A DNA stretch of 64,000 nucleotides, taken from positions 3,131,001 to 3,195,000 of the forward strand of contig NZ_CP049109.1 of assembly GCF_011057975.1 (NCBI RefSeq), written 5' to 3'. Under the pieces are notes generated by a model that saw only the letters and a list, made by a program, of their open reading frames with translations, searched no databases and was not told the DNA's origin. Each line of letters opens with the position of its first letter. Positions within the stretch are counted from its first letter, which is position 1. Below are positions 7,797-15,977 of this stretch, in pieces. The DNA comes from Sphingosinithalassobacter tenebrarum. GTDB lineage: Bacteria > Pseudomonadota > Alphaproteobacteria > Sphingomonadales > Sphingomonadaceae. Position numbers and translations under genes: made by a program.

Positions 7797-8966
7797 TCAG
7801 CGCGCCATCAGGCTGTGCCGGACTCGCCCGCGCACCATCGGCATCCGCTGCGCCAGCCGCAGCGCGACATGCCGCGCGACACGCGCCGGCGGCCGTTCGT
7901 CGGTGAACAGCCGGACGAGCGCATTCGTCCCGGCATAGAGTGGCCAGGCCGCCCGTCGGTGCGCGCTTTCATAGGCGCGCAGCACCGGACCCCCGCCGAT
8001 GTCCCCGCCCCGCTTCGCCGCTGCAAGCACGGCCTCGGCCAGCAGTTGCTGCCCGCTCAGCCCCAGATTGAAGCCATGCGCCGTTACCGGATGCATCCCC
8101 ACCGCCGCATCGCCGATTAGCGCCGCGCGCGTCGCCGCGAAATGCCGCGACCAGGTCGTCACCAGCGGATAGAGATGGCGCGTCGCCTCCAGCGTCATCG
8201 CCCCGAGCCGATGCTGGTAACGCCGCGCGATCTCCGCGCCGAACGCGGCTTCGTCGAGCGCCATCAGCCGCTCGGCCTGCTCCATCGGCAAGGTGACGAC
8301 TGCCGAGGAGCAATCACCATTGAGCGGCAGCATCGCGATGGTCTGATGATGGTCGAACCATTCGGTCGCGACGCCATGATGCGGCGTTTCGTGGCGCATC
8401 CGCGCGACCAACATCCCCTTGCCCAGCCGGTTCATCTCCGCCGGAATGCCGAGCTGGTCGCGCACCCAGGAAAAGCGCGAATCCGCGCCGACCAACAATC
8501 GCGCGGTGATCTCGCGCCCGTCCGCCAGCACCGCCCGCGCGCTCCGCCGATCGGTCGCGACCGAGGCGACCGGCGTATCCGCCAGCAAGGTGACATGCGG
8601 CAGCGCCTCGATATCCGCGAACAGCGCCGCGCGGATGCGATGGTTGGGCACCAGCATGCCGAGCGCATCGGCGCCGGTCCGCCCGACATCGAAGCCCAAT
8701 GCGAAATGCGAATGACCGTTGAGCACGCGCGCCTCACGCAGCGGCGCGATATCCGCCGCCGGAATGCGATCCCACACGCCGAGCCGCCGCAGCGTCTCGA
8801 CCGACTTGTGCGTCAGCGCAATCTCGCGCCCGTCATAGGCTGGATCGGCCAATGCCGCGCGCGGCTGACGCTCGACGATCACGACCGAAAGCCCGCTATT
8901 TTCCAGCGCACGCGCGAAAGCCAGCCCCGCGGGGCCGGCGCCGATGATGAGGATGTCGGTATTCAT
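7797..8966 (-). CDS. UbiH/UbiF/UbiM-family FAD-dependent monooxygenase
   Basis: This 389-residue class A flavoprotein monooxygenase probably acts in ubiquinone ring hydroxylation. It has the Rossmann motif GAGPAGLAFARAL at the N-terminus, the mid-domain GADSRFSWVRDQLG (DG-like motif), and the C-terminal FAD ribityl motif GDAAVGMHPVTAHGFNLGL. The last is characteristic of the UbiH/COQ6 group and resembles UbiM-type enzymes of alphaproteobacteria. The start MNTDILIIG at 8966 places the GxGxxG at residue 9. An in-frame upstream extension to 9554 overlaps a repeat and the rarA gene and is not coding. The gene is divergent from rarA. Confidence 0.88.
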   Translation of the reverse strand: MNTDILIIGAGPAGLAFARALENSGLSVVIVERQPRAALADPAYDGREIALTHKSVETLRRLGVWDRIPAADIAPLREARVLNGHSHFALGFDVGRTGADALGMLVPNHRIRAALFADIEALPHVTLLADTPVASVATDRRSARAVLADGREITARLLVGADSRFSWVRDQLGIPAEMNRLGKGMLVARMRHETPHHGVATEWFDHHQTIAMLPLNGDCSSAVVTLPMEQAERLMALDEAAFGAEIARRYQHRLGAMTLEATRHLYPLVTTWSRHFAATRAALIGDAAVGMHPVTAHGFNLGLSGQQLLAEAVLAAAKRGGDIGGGPVLRAYESAHRRAAWPLYAGTNALVRLFTDERPPARVARHVALRLAQRMPMVRGRVRHSLMAR

Positions 8967-9015
8967 GGTGGGGTGATGCGCCTCGACCGGCGGGCAGGCT
9001 TTGCGCGACGTCAAA

Positions 9016-9169
9016 TTCCTCCCCGAGCTTGTCTCGGGGAGGGGGACCATCCGAAGGATGGTGGAGGGGCCCGGAGCGAAGCGGAGTGAAATTCCATCAG
9101 CCCGGCAATGCCCCTCCACCACCGACCTGCGGCCGGCGGCCCCCTCCCTCAGAAAAGCTGGGGGAGGAA
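9016..9169. repeat. Intergenic palindromic repeat, family A
   Basis: The element begins TTCCTCCCC and ends GGGGAGGAA. Inside are nested inverted segments: CCCCGAG/CTCGGGG, CCATCC/GGATGG, and GGTGGAGGGGC facing GCCCCTCCACC. It fills most of the gap between the divergent UbiH-family and rarA genes and is related to the element at 10557-10688. It has no coding potential of its own. Confidence 0.75.
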
Positions 9170-9213
9170 CGACCCCATGCAAAATGCGCCGAGCGCGCCT
9201 ATCTTGCCCGGCA

Positions 9214-10530
9214 ATGGCAGACCTGTTTGCAGACCAGACCCAGGCATCCCCCGAGGAAACCTCCCCCAACGGCCCGCTCGCCGACCGGCTGCGCCCGCGC
9301 GCGCTCGATGAAGTCGTCGGACAGGAACATCTCACCGGCCCCGACGGCGCGATCGGCCGGATGGTGGCGGCGGGCAAGCTTTCCTCGATGATCCTCTGGG
9401 GCCCGCCGGGCACCGGCAAGACCACCACGGCCCGCCTGCTGGCTGATGCGGTGGGGCTGCGCTTCGTTGCCATCTCAGCGGTCTTCTCGGGCGTCGCCGA
9501 CCTCAAAAAGGTGTTCGCCGAGGCGAAGGAGCACGCCAAGCTCGGCCACCGCACCTTGCTCTTCGTCGACGAGATTCACCGCTTCAATCGCGCGCAGCAG
9601 GACGGATTCCTGCCCTTTGTCGAGGACGGCACCGTCACGCTGGTCGGCGCGACCACCGAGAATCCGAGCTTCGAACTCAACGCCGCACTCTTGAGCCGCG
9701 CGCAGGTGCTGATCCTGCGCCGCCTGGACGCCGATGCGCTTGAGAAACTGCTCGAACGCGCCGAAGCCGAAGAGGAACGCCCGCTTCCGCTCGACTCCGA
9801 AGCACGCGCCGCGCTGATCGCCAGCGCCGACGGCGACGGGCGCTTCCTGCTCAATCAGGCCGAAACGCTCTATTCGGTGAAACTCGACGAACCGCTCGAT
9901 CCGGCGGGGCTGTCATCGCTGCTCCAGCGCCGCGTCGCCGTCTATGACAAGGATCGCGAGGGGCATTACAATCTCATCAGCGCGCTGCACAAATCGCTGC
10001 GCGGCAGCGACCCGCAGGCCGCGCTCTACTATCTCGCACGGATGCTGACTGCGGGGGAGGAACCGCTCTACGTCCTGCGCCGCATCGTCCGCTTCGCGAG
10101 CGAGGATATCGGCCTCGCCGATCCCAACGCGCTCACCCAGTGCCTCGCCGCCAAGGATGCCTATGAGTTTCTGGGGTCACCCGAAGGCGAACTCGCGATC
10201 GTCCAGGCGTGTCTCTATTGCGCCACCGCGCCCAAATCGAACGCCGCGTACAAGGCACAGAAGGCCGCGTGGCGCAGCGCCAAGGAAACCGGCAGCCTGA
10301 TGCCGCCGCAGAACATCCTCAACGCGCCCACCAAGCTGATGAAGGACATCGGCTACGGCAAGGGCTATGCCTATGACCACGACGCCGAAGGCGGCTTTTC
10401 GGGCGACAATTACTGGCCCGAGGAAATGGCGCCGCAAAGCTTCTACACCCCCGTCGACCGTGGCTTCGAAAAGCGCGTCGCCGAACGCATGGCCTGGTGG
10501 GACGCGCGGCGGAAGGGGCGGGGCGAATAG
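9214..10530 (+). CDS. rarA: Replication-associated recombination protein RarA (MgsA)
   Basis: The 438-residue clamp-loader-like AAA+ ATPase acts at stalled replication forks. It has [19 protein letters not shown] at the N-terminus, Walker [10 protein letters not shown], Walker [13 protein letters not shown] (DEIH), the sensor-1 region [13 protein letters not shown], and the C-terminal tetramerisation segment with EDIGLADP and YAYDHD. Length matches the family. The ATG at 9214 (MADLFADQ) is chosen because translation further upstream runs through the palindromic repeat and has no homology. Confidence 0.96.
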   Translation: MADLFADQTQASPEETSPNGPLADRLRPRALDEVVGQEHLTGPDGAIGRMVAAGKLSSMILWGPPGTGKTTTARLLADAVGLRFVAISAVFSGVADLKKVFAEAKEHAKLGHRTLLFVDEIHRFNRAQQDGFLPFVEDGTVTLVGATTENPSFELNAALLSRAQVLILRRLDADALEKLLERAEAEEERPLPLDSEARAALIASADGDGRFLLNQAETLYSVKLDEPLDPAGLSSLLQRRVAVYDKDREGHYNLISALHKSLRGSDPQAALYYLARMLTAGEEPLYVLRRIVRFASEDIGLADPNALTQCLAAKDAYEFLGSPEGELAIVQACLYCATAPKSNAAYKAQKAAWRSAKETGSLMPPQNILNAPTKLMKDIGYGKGYAYDHDAEGGFSGDNYWPEEMAPQSFYTPVDRGFEKRVAERMAWWDARRKGRGE

Positions 10531-10556
10531 GCCTTTGCCGCTTTTTTGATAATCCG

Positions 10557-10688
10557 TTCCTCCCCTGGAAGGGGACGGGGACCACCAGCGCAGCTGGTGG
10601 TGGAGGGGTAGCTGGCAACAGGCGCCACGCTTGCGGTGAGTACCCCTCCACCGCCTTCGGCGGTCTCCCTCCCCCTCCGCGGGAGGAA
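10557..10688. repeat. Intergenic palindromic repeat, family A
   Basis: This lies just after the rarA stop. Outer ends TTCCTCCCC (10557) and GGGGAGGAA-like GGGAGGAA (10681-10688) are inverted. Internal hairpins include CCACCAGC-GC-AGCTGGTGG and CCGCC-TTC-GGCGG, and GGTGGAGGGGTA faces TACCCCTCCACC. This is the most complete copy in the window. Confidence 0.8.
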
Positions 10689-10797
10689 AGCGTGCAGCTT
10701 TGCTTCGGGACATTCCCCTACCCTCGCCTTTTCCGGCATCGGCCTATAGTGGAACCAGGCGCAACCTTGGGACGACTTCGGGACTTTTGCTTCTACG

Positions 10798-13506
10798 ATG
10801 AATTTCGAAGATCCCAGTTTCGAGCCGCAGGGCTCCGGCGTCGCCGCCCGCGCGCTGCGCTGGTGCGCCGCGCGGCGCGACTGGATCGTCACCATCGCCG
10901 GCATCGCGATCCTCGCGCTCGCCTTTGTCGCGCTCAGCGCCGTGCTGCGCGACATCCGCGCCGCCGATATTCAACAGGCCTTCGCCACCGTCCCGCTCGG
11001 CCGCTGGCTGACGGCCTTGGGCTTCACTGCCGCCAGCTTCGCCTGCCTCATCTATTTCGATTTCGCCGCCTTCCGCACCATCGGGCAGAAGGTCCGCTCG
11101 GGCGTCGTCGCGCGCGCCGCCGCCACCAGCTACGGCATCTCGAACACGCTCGGCCTGCCGGTACTGACCGGCGGCACGGTGCGGCTCAATTTCTATGCGA
11201 AGGAAGGCGTCAGCGAAGCCGATATCGCGCGCGTCGTCACCATTGCCGGGCTCACCTTCTGGCTCGGCATCCTCGTTGTCGTCGGGCTTACCCTGCCGCT
11301 CCAGCCGGGCGGCGTGCATTTGGGGCCGATCGCGCTTCCTCATGTCGTGCGCTGGGGCGTACCGCTGCTGCTCGTCGCCGCGCTCGCCACCTATCTCTGG
11401 TGGACCGCCCGCGCACCGCGCACCGTTGCCTTCTCCGGCATCAGCATCCCCCTGCCTGGCCCGGCGCTGACGCTGGGCCAGCTCGCCGCCGCCGCGCTTG
11501 ACCTCATATTCTCCGCCGCCGTCATCTTCGTGCTGCTGCCCGAACTCGGCGTTTCGGCCTTCCCGCAGCTGCTCGCCGCCTTCGTCCTCGCGCTCGCCAT
11601 CGCCGTCATCACCCATGCGCCGGGCGGGCTCGGCGTGTTCGAAGCGACCGTGCTGATCCTGTTGCCGAACATCCCCAGGGATTCGCTCGCCGCCGCGCTG
11701 ATCGGCTATCGCCTGATCTACTTCCTGCTGCCCTTCGCGCTGGCGCTGGTCTATCTCGCGATCCGCGAAGGCGAGAGCCTGCACGCGCGCGCCGCGCCGG
11801 TGGTACGCGCTGGCGGCGCGGTCGCGCGCTCGCTCGCACCGTTGACAATGGCGGCGGCGGTGTTCGCTGCGGGCGCGCTGCTGATCCTTTCCGGCGCCTT
11901 CCCGCTCTATCCCGAGCGCATCGCCGTCATTACCGCGCTGCTGCCCGAAACCCTGCTCGAACTCTCGCACTTCACCAGCAGCATCATCGGCGCGCTGCTG
12001 CTGTTTACGGCATATGGCCTCTACCGCCGGCTCGACATCGCCTGGCTGACCAGCATGGTGCTGATCGGCGCGGGGATGGTGCTCGCGGTGCTGCGCGCGT
12101 TCGACATTGTCGAGGCGCTGGTGCTCGGCGGCATCTTCGCCTTGCTCGCCTGGACGCGCCCCGCCTTCTACCGCCAGTCGGCGCTGACCAGCGAGCGGCC
12201 CGGCGCGGGCTGGCTCGTCTCGATCGTCGCGGTGATCGCGGGCAGCCTGTTCATCGGCTTTTTCAGCTACAAGAATGTCGAATATGAAACCGCGCTATGG
12301 TGGTCGACGCAGCCCTTCGGCGACGCGCCGCGCTTCCTGCGCGCCTCGCTCGGCGTCGCGCTCGTCGCGATCCTGCTCGCGATCCGCCGCCTCACCGGCC
12401 CGGCACGCGCCAGTTACGACACGTTGCCGCGCGAATTGCCGGCGGCGGTGTGGCGCAAGGCGCTCGCCGCATCGACGTCGAGCGAAGCGCATCTCGCGCG
12501 TACCGGCGACAAGAATTTCCTGATCGCCGAGGCCGGCGACGCGTTCCTGATGTACCGCGTGCGCGGCCGCAGCTTCATCGCGATGGGCGGCCCGATCGGC
12601 GAGCCCGCGCGCGCGCAAGAGCTTGCCTGGAAGTTCCGCGAGCTTGCCGATCGCCACGGCGCGCGAACCGTCTTCTATCGCTGCGACGCCGCGATGCTGC
12701 CGCATCTGATCGATCTCGGTTTGGGCGTGATGAAGATCGGCGAGGAAGCGCGCATTCCGCTCGACGCTTTCACGCTGGCGGGCAGCGCGCGCGCCAAGCT
12801 GCGCAATTCGGTGCGCCGCTGCGAGAAGGAAGGCGTTACTTTCCGCGTCGTCGAAGGCGCCGATCTGATGGGCCTGCTCCCGCAACTGCGCGAGGTTTCC
12901 GACCAGTGGCTCGCCGCGAAGAAACAGCGCGAGAAGCAATTCAGCCTCGGCCGGTTCGACGCCGATTATCTGCTCGGTGGGCCAGTCGCGGTGGCAGAGC
13001 GCGCGGGCGAAGTGCTCGCCTTCGTCAATCTCTGGACGCTGCCGGGGCGCGAGGAGGTTTCGTTCGACCTGATGCGCCACCGCGACAAGGTGCCCTATGG
13101 CACGATGGACGCGCTGATCGTCCACCTCGCGCAGTGGGCGCAGGAGGCTGGCTATCGACACCTCGCGCTCGGCGTCGCCCCGCTTTCGGGGATCGAGAAC
13201 CGCCGCCTCGCGCCGCTCTGGGCGCGCATCGCCGGGCTGCTCTTCCAGCATGGCGAGCGGCTTTACGGCTATGCGGGCCTGCGCAAATGGAAGGAGAAAT
13301 TCGGCCCCGAATGGCAGGGCCGCTATTTCGCCGCACCGCGCGGGCCGCGCCTCACCATCGCGCTCGCCGACACTGCGCTGCTCGTCTCGGCGCCGTCGGG
13401 CGACCGGCTTTCGCGCCCGATCCGGGGCCCGCAGCTATTGTTCGCGCAGACACGCCCCCGCACCGCCATCCCGGAACGCGCGCCGCTGCGCCCTGCACGC
13501 GATTGA
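10798..13506 (+). CDS. mprF: Phosphatidylglycerol lysyltransferase/flippase MprF
   Basis: The 902-residue bifunctional inner-membrane protein transfers an aminoacyl group, usually Lys, from tRNA to phosphatidylglycerol and flips the product, lowering surface negative charge against cationic peptides. The N-terminal two thirds carry many hydrophobic helices (LPG synthase/flippase domain, with SYGISNTLGLPVLTGG and THAPGGLGVFEA). The C-terminal third (about 540-860) is the soluble DUF2156 GNAT-like catalytic domain (FLIAEAGDAFLMYRVRGRSFIAMGGPIG split by short loops; KLRNSVRRCEKEG; APLSGIENR). Length fits full MprF. The amino acid specificity cannot be read. A TetR gene follows after 31 bp. Confidence 0.94.
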   Translation: MNFEDPSFEPQGSGVAARALRWCAARRDWIVTIAGIAILALAFVALSAVLRDIRAADIQQAFATVPLGRWLTALGFTAASFACLIYFDFAAFRTIGQKVRSGVVARAAATSYGISNTLGLPVLTGGTVRLNFYAKEGVSEADIARVVTIAGLTFWLGILVVVGLTLPLQPGGVHLGPIALPHVVRWGVPLLLVAALATYLWWTARAPRTVAFSGISIPLPGPALTLGQLAAAALDLIFSAAVIFVLLPELGVSAFPQLLAAFVLALAIAVITHAPGGLGVFEATVLILLPNIPRDSLAAALIGYRLIYFLLPFALALVYLAIREGESLHARAAPVVRAGGAVARSLAPLTMAAAVFAAGALLILSGAFPLYPERIAVITALLPETLLELSHFTSSIIGALLLFTAYGLYRRLDIAWLTSMVLIGAGMVLAVLRAFDIVEALVLGGIFALLAWTRPAFYRQSALTSERPGAGWLVSIVAVIAGSLFIGFFSYKNVEYETALWWSTQPFGDAPRFLRASLGVALVAILLAIRRLTGPARASYDTLPRELPAAVWRKALAASTSSEAHLARTGDKNFLIAEAGDAFLMYRVRGRSFIAMGGPIGEPARAQELAWKFRELADRHGARTVFYRCDAAMLPHLIDLGLGVMKIGEEARIPLDAFTLAGSARAKLRNSVRRCEKEGVTFRVVEGADLMGLLPQLREVSDQWLAAKKQREKQFSLGRFDADYLLGGPVAVAERAGEVLAFVNLWTLPGREEVSFDLMRHRDKVPYGTMDALIVHLAQWAQEAGYRHLALGVAPLSGIENRRLAPLWARIAGLLFQHGERLYGYAGLRKWKEKFGPEWQGRYFAAPRGPRLTIALADTALLVSAPSGDRLSRPIRGPQLLFAQTRPRTAIPERAPLRPARD

Positions 13507-13537
13507 ACGCGGCAGCCCCTGCCCCTAGGGTCCGGGC

Positions 13538-14125
13538 ATGACCGAACCCGGCCCTCAGCGGCGCAACAAGAGCTTCGAGGCGACGCATGCGGACTTGCTG
13601 CTGACCGCGGTCCAGCTCCTTTCCGAAGGCGGGGTCGAAGCGCTCACCATCTCCGGCCTGGCGCGCGCGGCGAAGGTCAATCGCACCACCGTCTATTATC
13701 ATTTCGAAAGCCGCGAGGCGCTGGTCGCGGCGGTGAAGAGCTGGGCCGCGCAGCAGATCGTCACCGGCTTCCGCCCTGATGTGTCGCAGCGCGAGCGGAT
13801 CGACAGTGTCACGCGCTTCGTCCTCGCCAACCCCGATCTCGTCAAACTCTGGATCGAGGATTTCGTATCGGGCAGCGACATTCGCGACAGCTATCCCTTC
13901 TGGGACGCGCTGGTCGAAGGCCTCCGCGCCCATTTCGCCCGCACCCCGGGCGAGGAGGACGCCGATGTCGAAGTCTTCTGCACCATCCTGCTGACCAGCG
14001 CGATCATCGGCCCGCGTGTCTTCGCCAACGGGGTTGCCCCCGGCGAGCGCATCGACACGATCGTCGAACGCTTCCGCGCCGAACATCAGCGGCTGCTCCG
14101 CCACGAGGCGTTGCTGCGGCTGTAG
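13538..14125 (+). CDS. TetR/AcrR family transcriptional regulator
   Basis: The 195-residue regulator has an N-terminal TetR HTH (about 18-65: LLTAVQLLSEGGVEALTISGLARAAKVNRTTVYYHF in overlapping pieces) and a helical ligand domain. It lies 31 bp after mprF and about 215 bp before a Rieske oxygenase gene on the same strand. The perfect inverted repeat at 14265-14298 in front of that oxygenase gene is the obvious candidate operator. The ligand is unknown. Confidence 0.9.
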   Translation: MTEPGPQRRNKSFEATHADLLLTAVQLLSEGGVEALTISGLARAAKVNRTTVYYHFESREALVAAVKSWAAQQIVTGFRPDVSQRERIDSVTRFVLANPDLVKLWIEDFVSGSDIRDSYPFWDALVEGLRAHFARTPGEEDADVEVFCTILLTSAIIGPRVFANGVAPGERIDTIVERFRAEHQRLLRHEALLRL

Positions 14126-14184
14126 GTCGTATCGACATTCAGTCCTGCCTTCGCAGAGGTATGCATCTCCATGATGCCCCCCAA

Positions 14185-14208
14185 ATCCTCCCCCGCCCGG
14201 GGGAGGAT
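14185..14208. terminator. Strong GC hairpin after the TetR gene
   Basis: ATCCTCCCCC and GGGGGAGGAT form a perfect 10-bp stem with a GCCC loop, about 60 bp after the TetR stop. It resembles the minimal repeat family A hairpin at 5739. Only a short AT-rich stretch follows, so terminator function is possible, not proven. Confidence 0.45.
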
Positions 14209-14264
14209 AAATTTCGGCCCCACATCGCAAAAAAGGACATGCGCCATATCGCCGCAGCTCCGAC

Positions 14265-14298
14265 TCCATTTTTACAACACATCTGTTGTAAAAATGGA
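14265..14298. promoter_or_regulatory. Perfect 15-bp inverted repeat, probable TetR operator
   Basis: TCCATTTTTACAACA (14265-14279) and its exact reverse complement TGTTGTAAAAATGGA (14284-14298) flank a 4-nt spacer. The site lies 43-76 bp upstream of the Rieske oxygenase start, in promoter position. No T tract follows, so it reads as a DNA operator more than an RNA terminator. The TetR protein encoded just upstream is the likely binder (inference). Confidence 0.7.
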
Positions 14299-14340
14299 AA
14301 ACCCTGATAGGCTCTCCGAAAAACAACCGGGGAGATGCCG

Positions 14341-15531
14341 ATGAACGCGCCCGTGCAGCCGTTCGAACCCGTCGCCGAGGACAGTCTGGCGTGGCTGGGA
14401 ACCGATCCGGTCCCTGCCGCGCCCTATTACGACCCGGCCTGGTTCGAGGACGAACGCGAAGCCGTGTTCCGCCGCAGCTGGCTGCAGATCGGCCATGTCT
14501 GCGAATTGCCCGAACCGGGCAGCTTCATCCGGCGTGAGGTGGAGATACTGCGCGCCTCGCTGCTGATCGTGCGGAGCAAGGACGGCGCGATCCGCGCCTT
14601 CCACAATGTCTGCACGCATCGCGGCACGCAGCTGGTCGAGGAGGCACAGGGCAAGCGATCGACCTTCAGCTGCCCCTATCATCGCTGGACCTTCGGCAAT
14701 GACGGCCGCCTGCTCTCCGCCCCCGATTTCGAGCGGTTTCATGTCACCAAGGAAGACTGCGCGCTTCCGCAAGTCGCGGTCGATACCTGCGGCGGACTGA
14801 TCTTCGTCAATTTCGATCCCGCCGGCCCGCAACCCTTGCGCGATTATCTCGGAAGCATGGCCGAGCGGCTCGAGGCGCTGCCATCGGCGCAGGCGACGAC
14901 CTTTTCCGAATATGTCTATGAAACCGATGCCAACTGGAAACTGACCTACGACAATTTCCAGGAAAATTATCACCTCCGCTTCATCCATCCGCGCTCGGGC
15001 GCGGCGACGATCGGCGAAGACAATCCCTTCGGCTATCCGCTGCGCTACGGCTTTGAAGGGCCGCACCGCACCCAGACGATATGGGCCAATCCCGCGCCGA
15101 AGATCGCCCCGGTGCAGGGCATGGCGTTCGGCAGGGCAATGGCCTGCGTCGCCGCCGACGGGTTCGAAGCATCCGCCACGGGGCGCGACTATCTCGCGCT
15201 CTTTCCCAATTTCTTCGTCCTCGGCTCGCCCACCCAGCCCTTCTCGCACACCGTCTGGCCGATCGCGGCGGGCAAGTCGCGCGGCGTGGTGCGCATCTAC
15301 TGGAAGGGCGAGGACGACAGCGCCAGCCGCCGCTTCGTGCGCGAATATATGATGGCGACGGCACGCGACATCCATGCCGAGGACCGCGCGGTGATCGCCG
15401 CCGGCCATCGTGGTCTGGCCAGCGGCGCGCTCAAGCACATTCATTTCCAGTCGCAGGAAGTGCTCTGCCGCCACCTCTATCGCTCGGTGGCCGAGCGCGT
15501 GCAGAAATGGCGCGAGGCGCATCGGATATGA
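14341..15531 (+). CDS. Aromatic ring-hydroxylating oxygenase alpha subunit (Rieske)
   Basis: This 396-residue Rieske non-heme iron oxygenase has the Rieske [2Fe-2S] ligands in CTHRGTQL...FSCPYHRWTFG (Cys-x-His and Cys-x2-His, near residues 94-116). The catalytic domain contains NWKLTYDNFQENYHLRFIHP, whose two His plus a later acidic residue would bind mononuclear iron. A second ATG at 14341 is chosen over 14335 because GGGGAG at 14329-14334 gives proper spacing only for it. No ferredoxin or reductase gene is adjacent, so it must use electron-transfer partners encoded elsewhere. The substrate is unknown. It overlaps the next gene by ATGA. Confidence 0.92.
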   Translation: MNAPVQPFEPVAEDSLAWLGTDPVPAAPYYDPAWFEDEREAVFRRSWLQIGHVCELPEPGSFIRREVEILRASLLIVRSKDGAIRAFHNVCTHRGTQLVEEAQGKRSTFSCPYHRWTFGNDGRLLSAPDFERFHVTKEDCALPQVAVDTCGGLIFVNFDPAGPQPLRDYLGSMAERLEALPSAQATTFSEYVYETDANWKLTYDNFQENYHLRFIHPRSGAATIGEDNPFGYPLRYGFEGPHRTQTIWANPAPKIAPVQGMAFGRAMACVAADGFEASATGRDYLALFPNFFVLGSPTQPFSHTVWPIAAGKSRGVVRIYWKGEDDSASRRFVREYMMATARDIHAEDRAVIAAGHRGLASGALKHIHFQSQEVLCRHLYRSVAERVQKWREAHRI

Positions 15532-15860
15532 GCGCGCTTCCGCAGGGCTTCGAAACGCTCGAACCGTTCGTGGACCAGTGGGCGGTCGCCGGATCGGCCG
15601 AACGCGCCGCCCGCCGCGACGCCAGCACGGCCGAGGCGCGCGAGACATTCTACGCCGCCGCCAGTCCGCTGCTGACTTCCGCGCTCGACCGGCTCGACGG
15701 CAGACCGCTCGCCGAGCATGACGCGAGCGAAACCCGGCTGATGCAACTGATGCTCAGCCTCGCGCATGTCGCGCTGGCAGTCGAATTACAGCAGGACGAC
15801 GAACCCAAGCACCAACCGCTCCGTCGCGAAATGCGGATCACGCGAACCCCGGCGGATTGA
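15528..15860 (+). CDS. Small hypothetical protein coupled to the Rieske oxygenase
   Basis: The 110-residue acidic helical protein (MSALPQGFETLEPFVDQWAV...) starts in an ATGA overlap with the oxygenase stop, implying translational coupling. It has no recognised motif, signal peptide or membrane segment, and no cysteines. It is too short and lacks the cone fold signature of a usual oxygenase beta subunit. It may be an assembly or accessory factor for the oxygenase (inference from position only). Confidence 0.75.
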   Translation: MSALPQGFETLEPFVDQWAVAGSAERAARRDASTAEARETFYAAASPLLTSALDRLDGRPLAEHDASETRLMQLMLSLAHVALAVELQQDDEPKHQPLRREMRITRTPAD

Positions 15861-15977
15861 CTACGAACCGGCGGCGCACCGCATCGCCGGGCCGCCGCTC
15901 CGCTTCTGCAAGAAAATGCATATTTCGCCGCTGCAACGATCAGCCCCTCTATAGTTGATATAGAAAGGTGGTCGTCG

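Noticed and set aside
8967..9554. N-terminal extension of the UbiH-family frame
   Set aside because: It runs through a palindromic repeat and into rarA, and the Rossmann motif begins right after the ATG at 8966.
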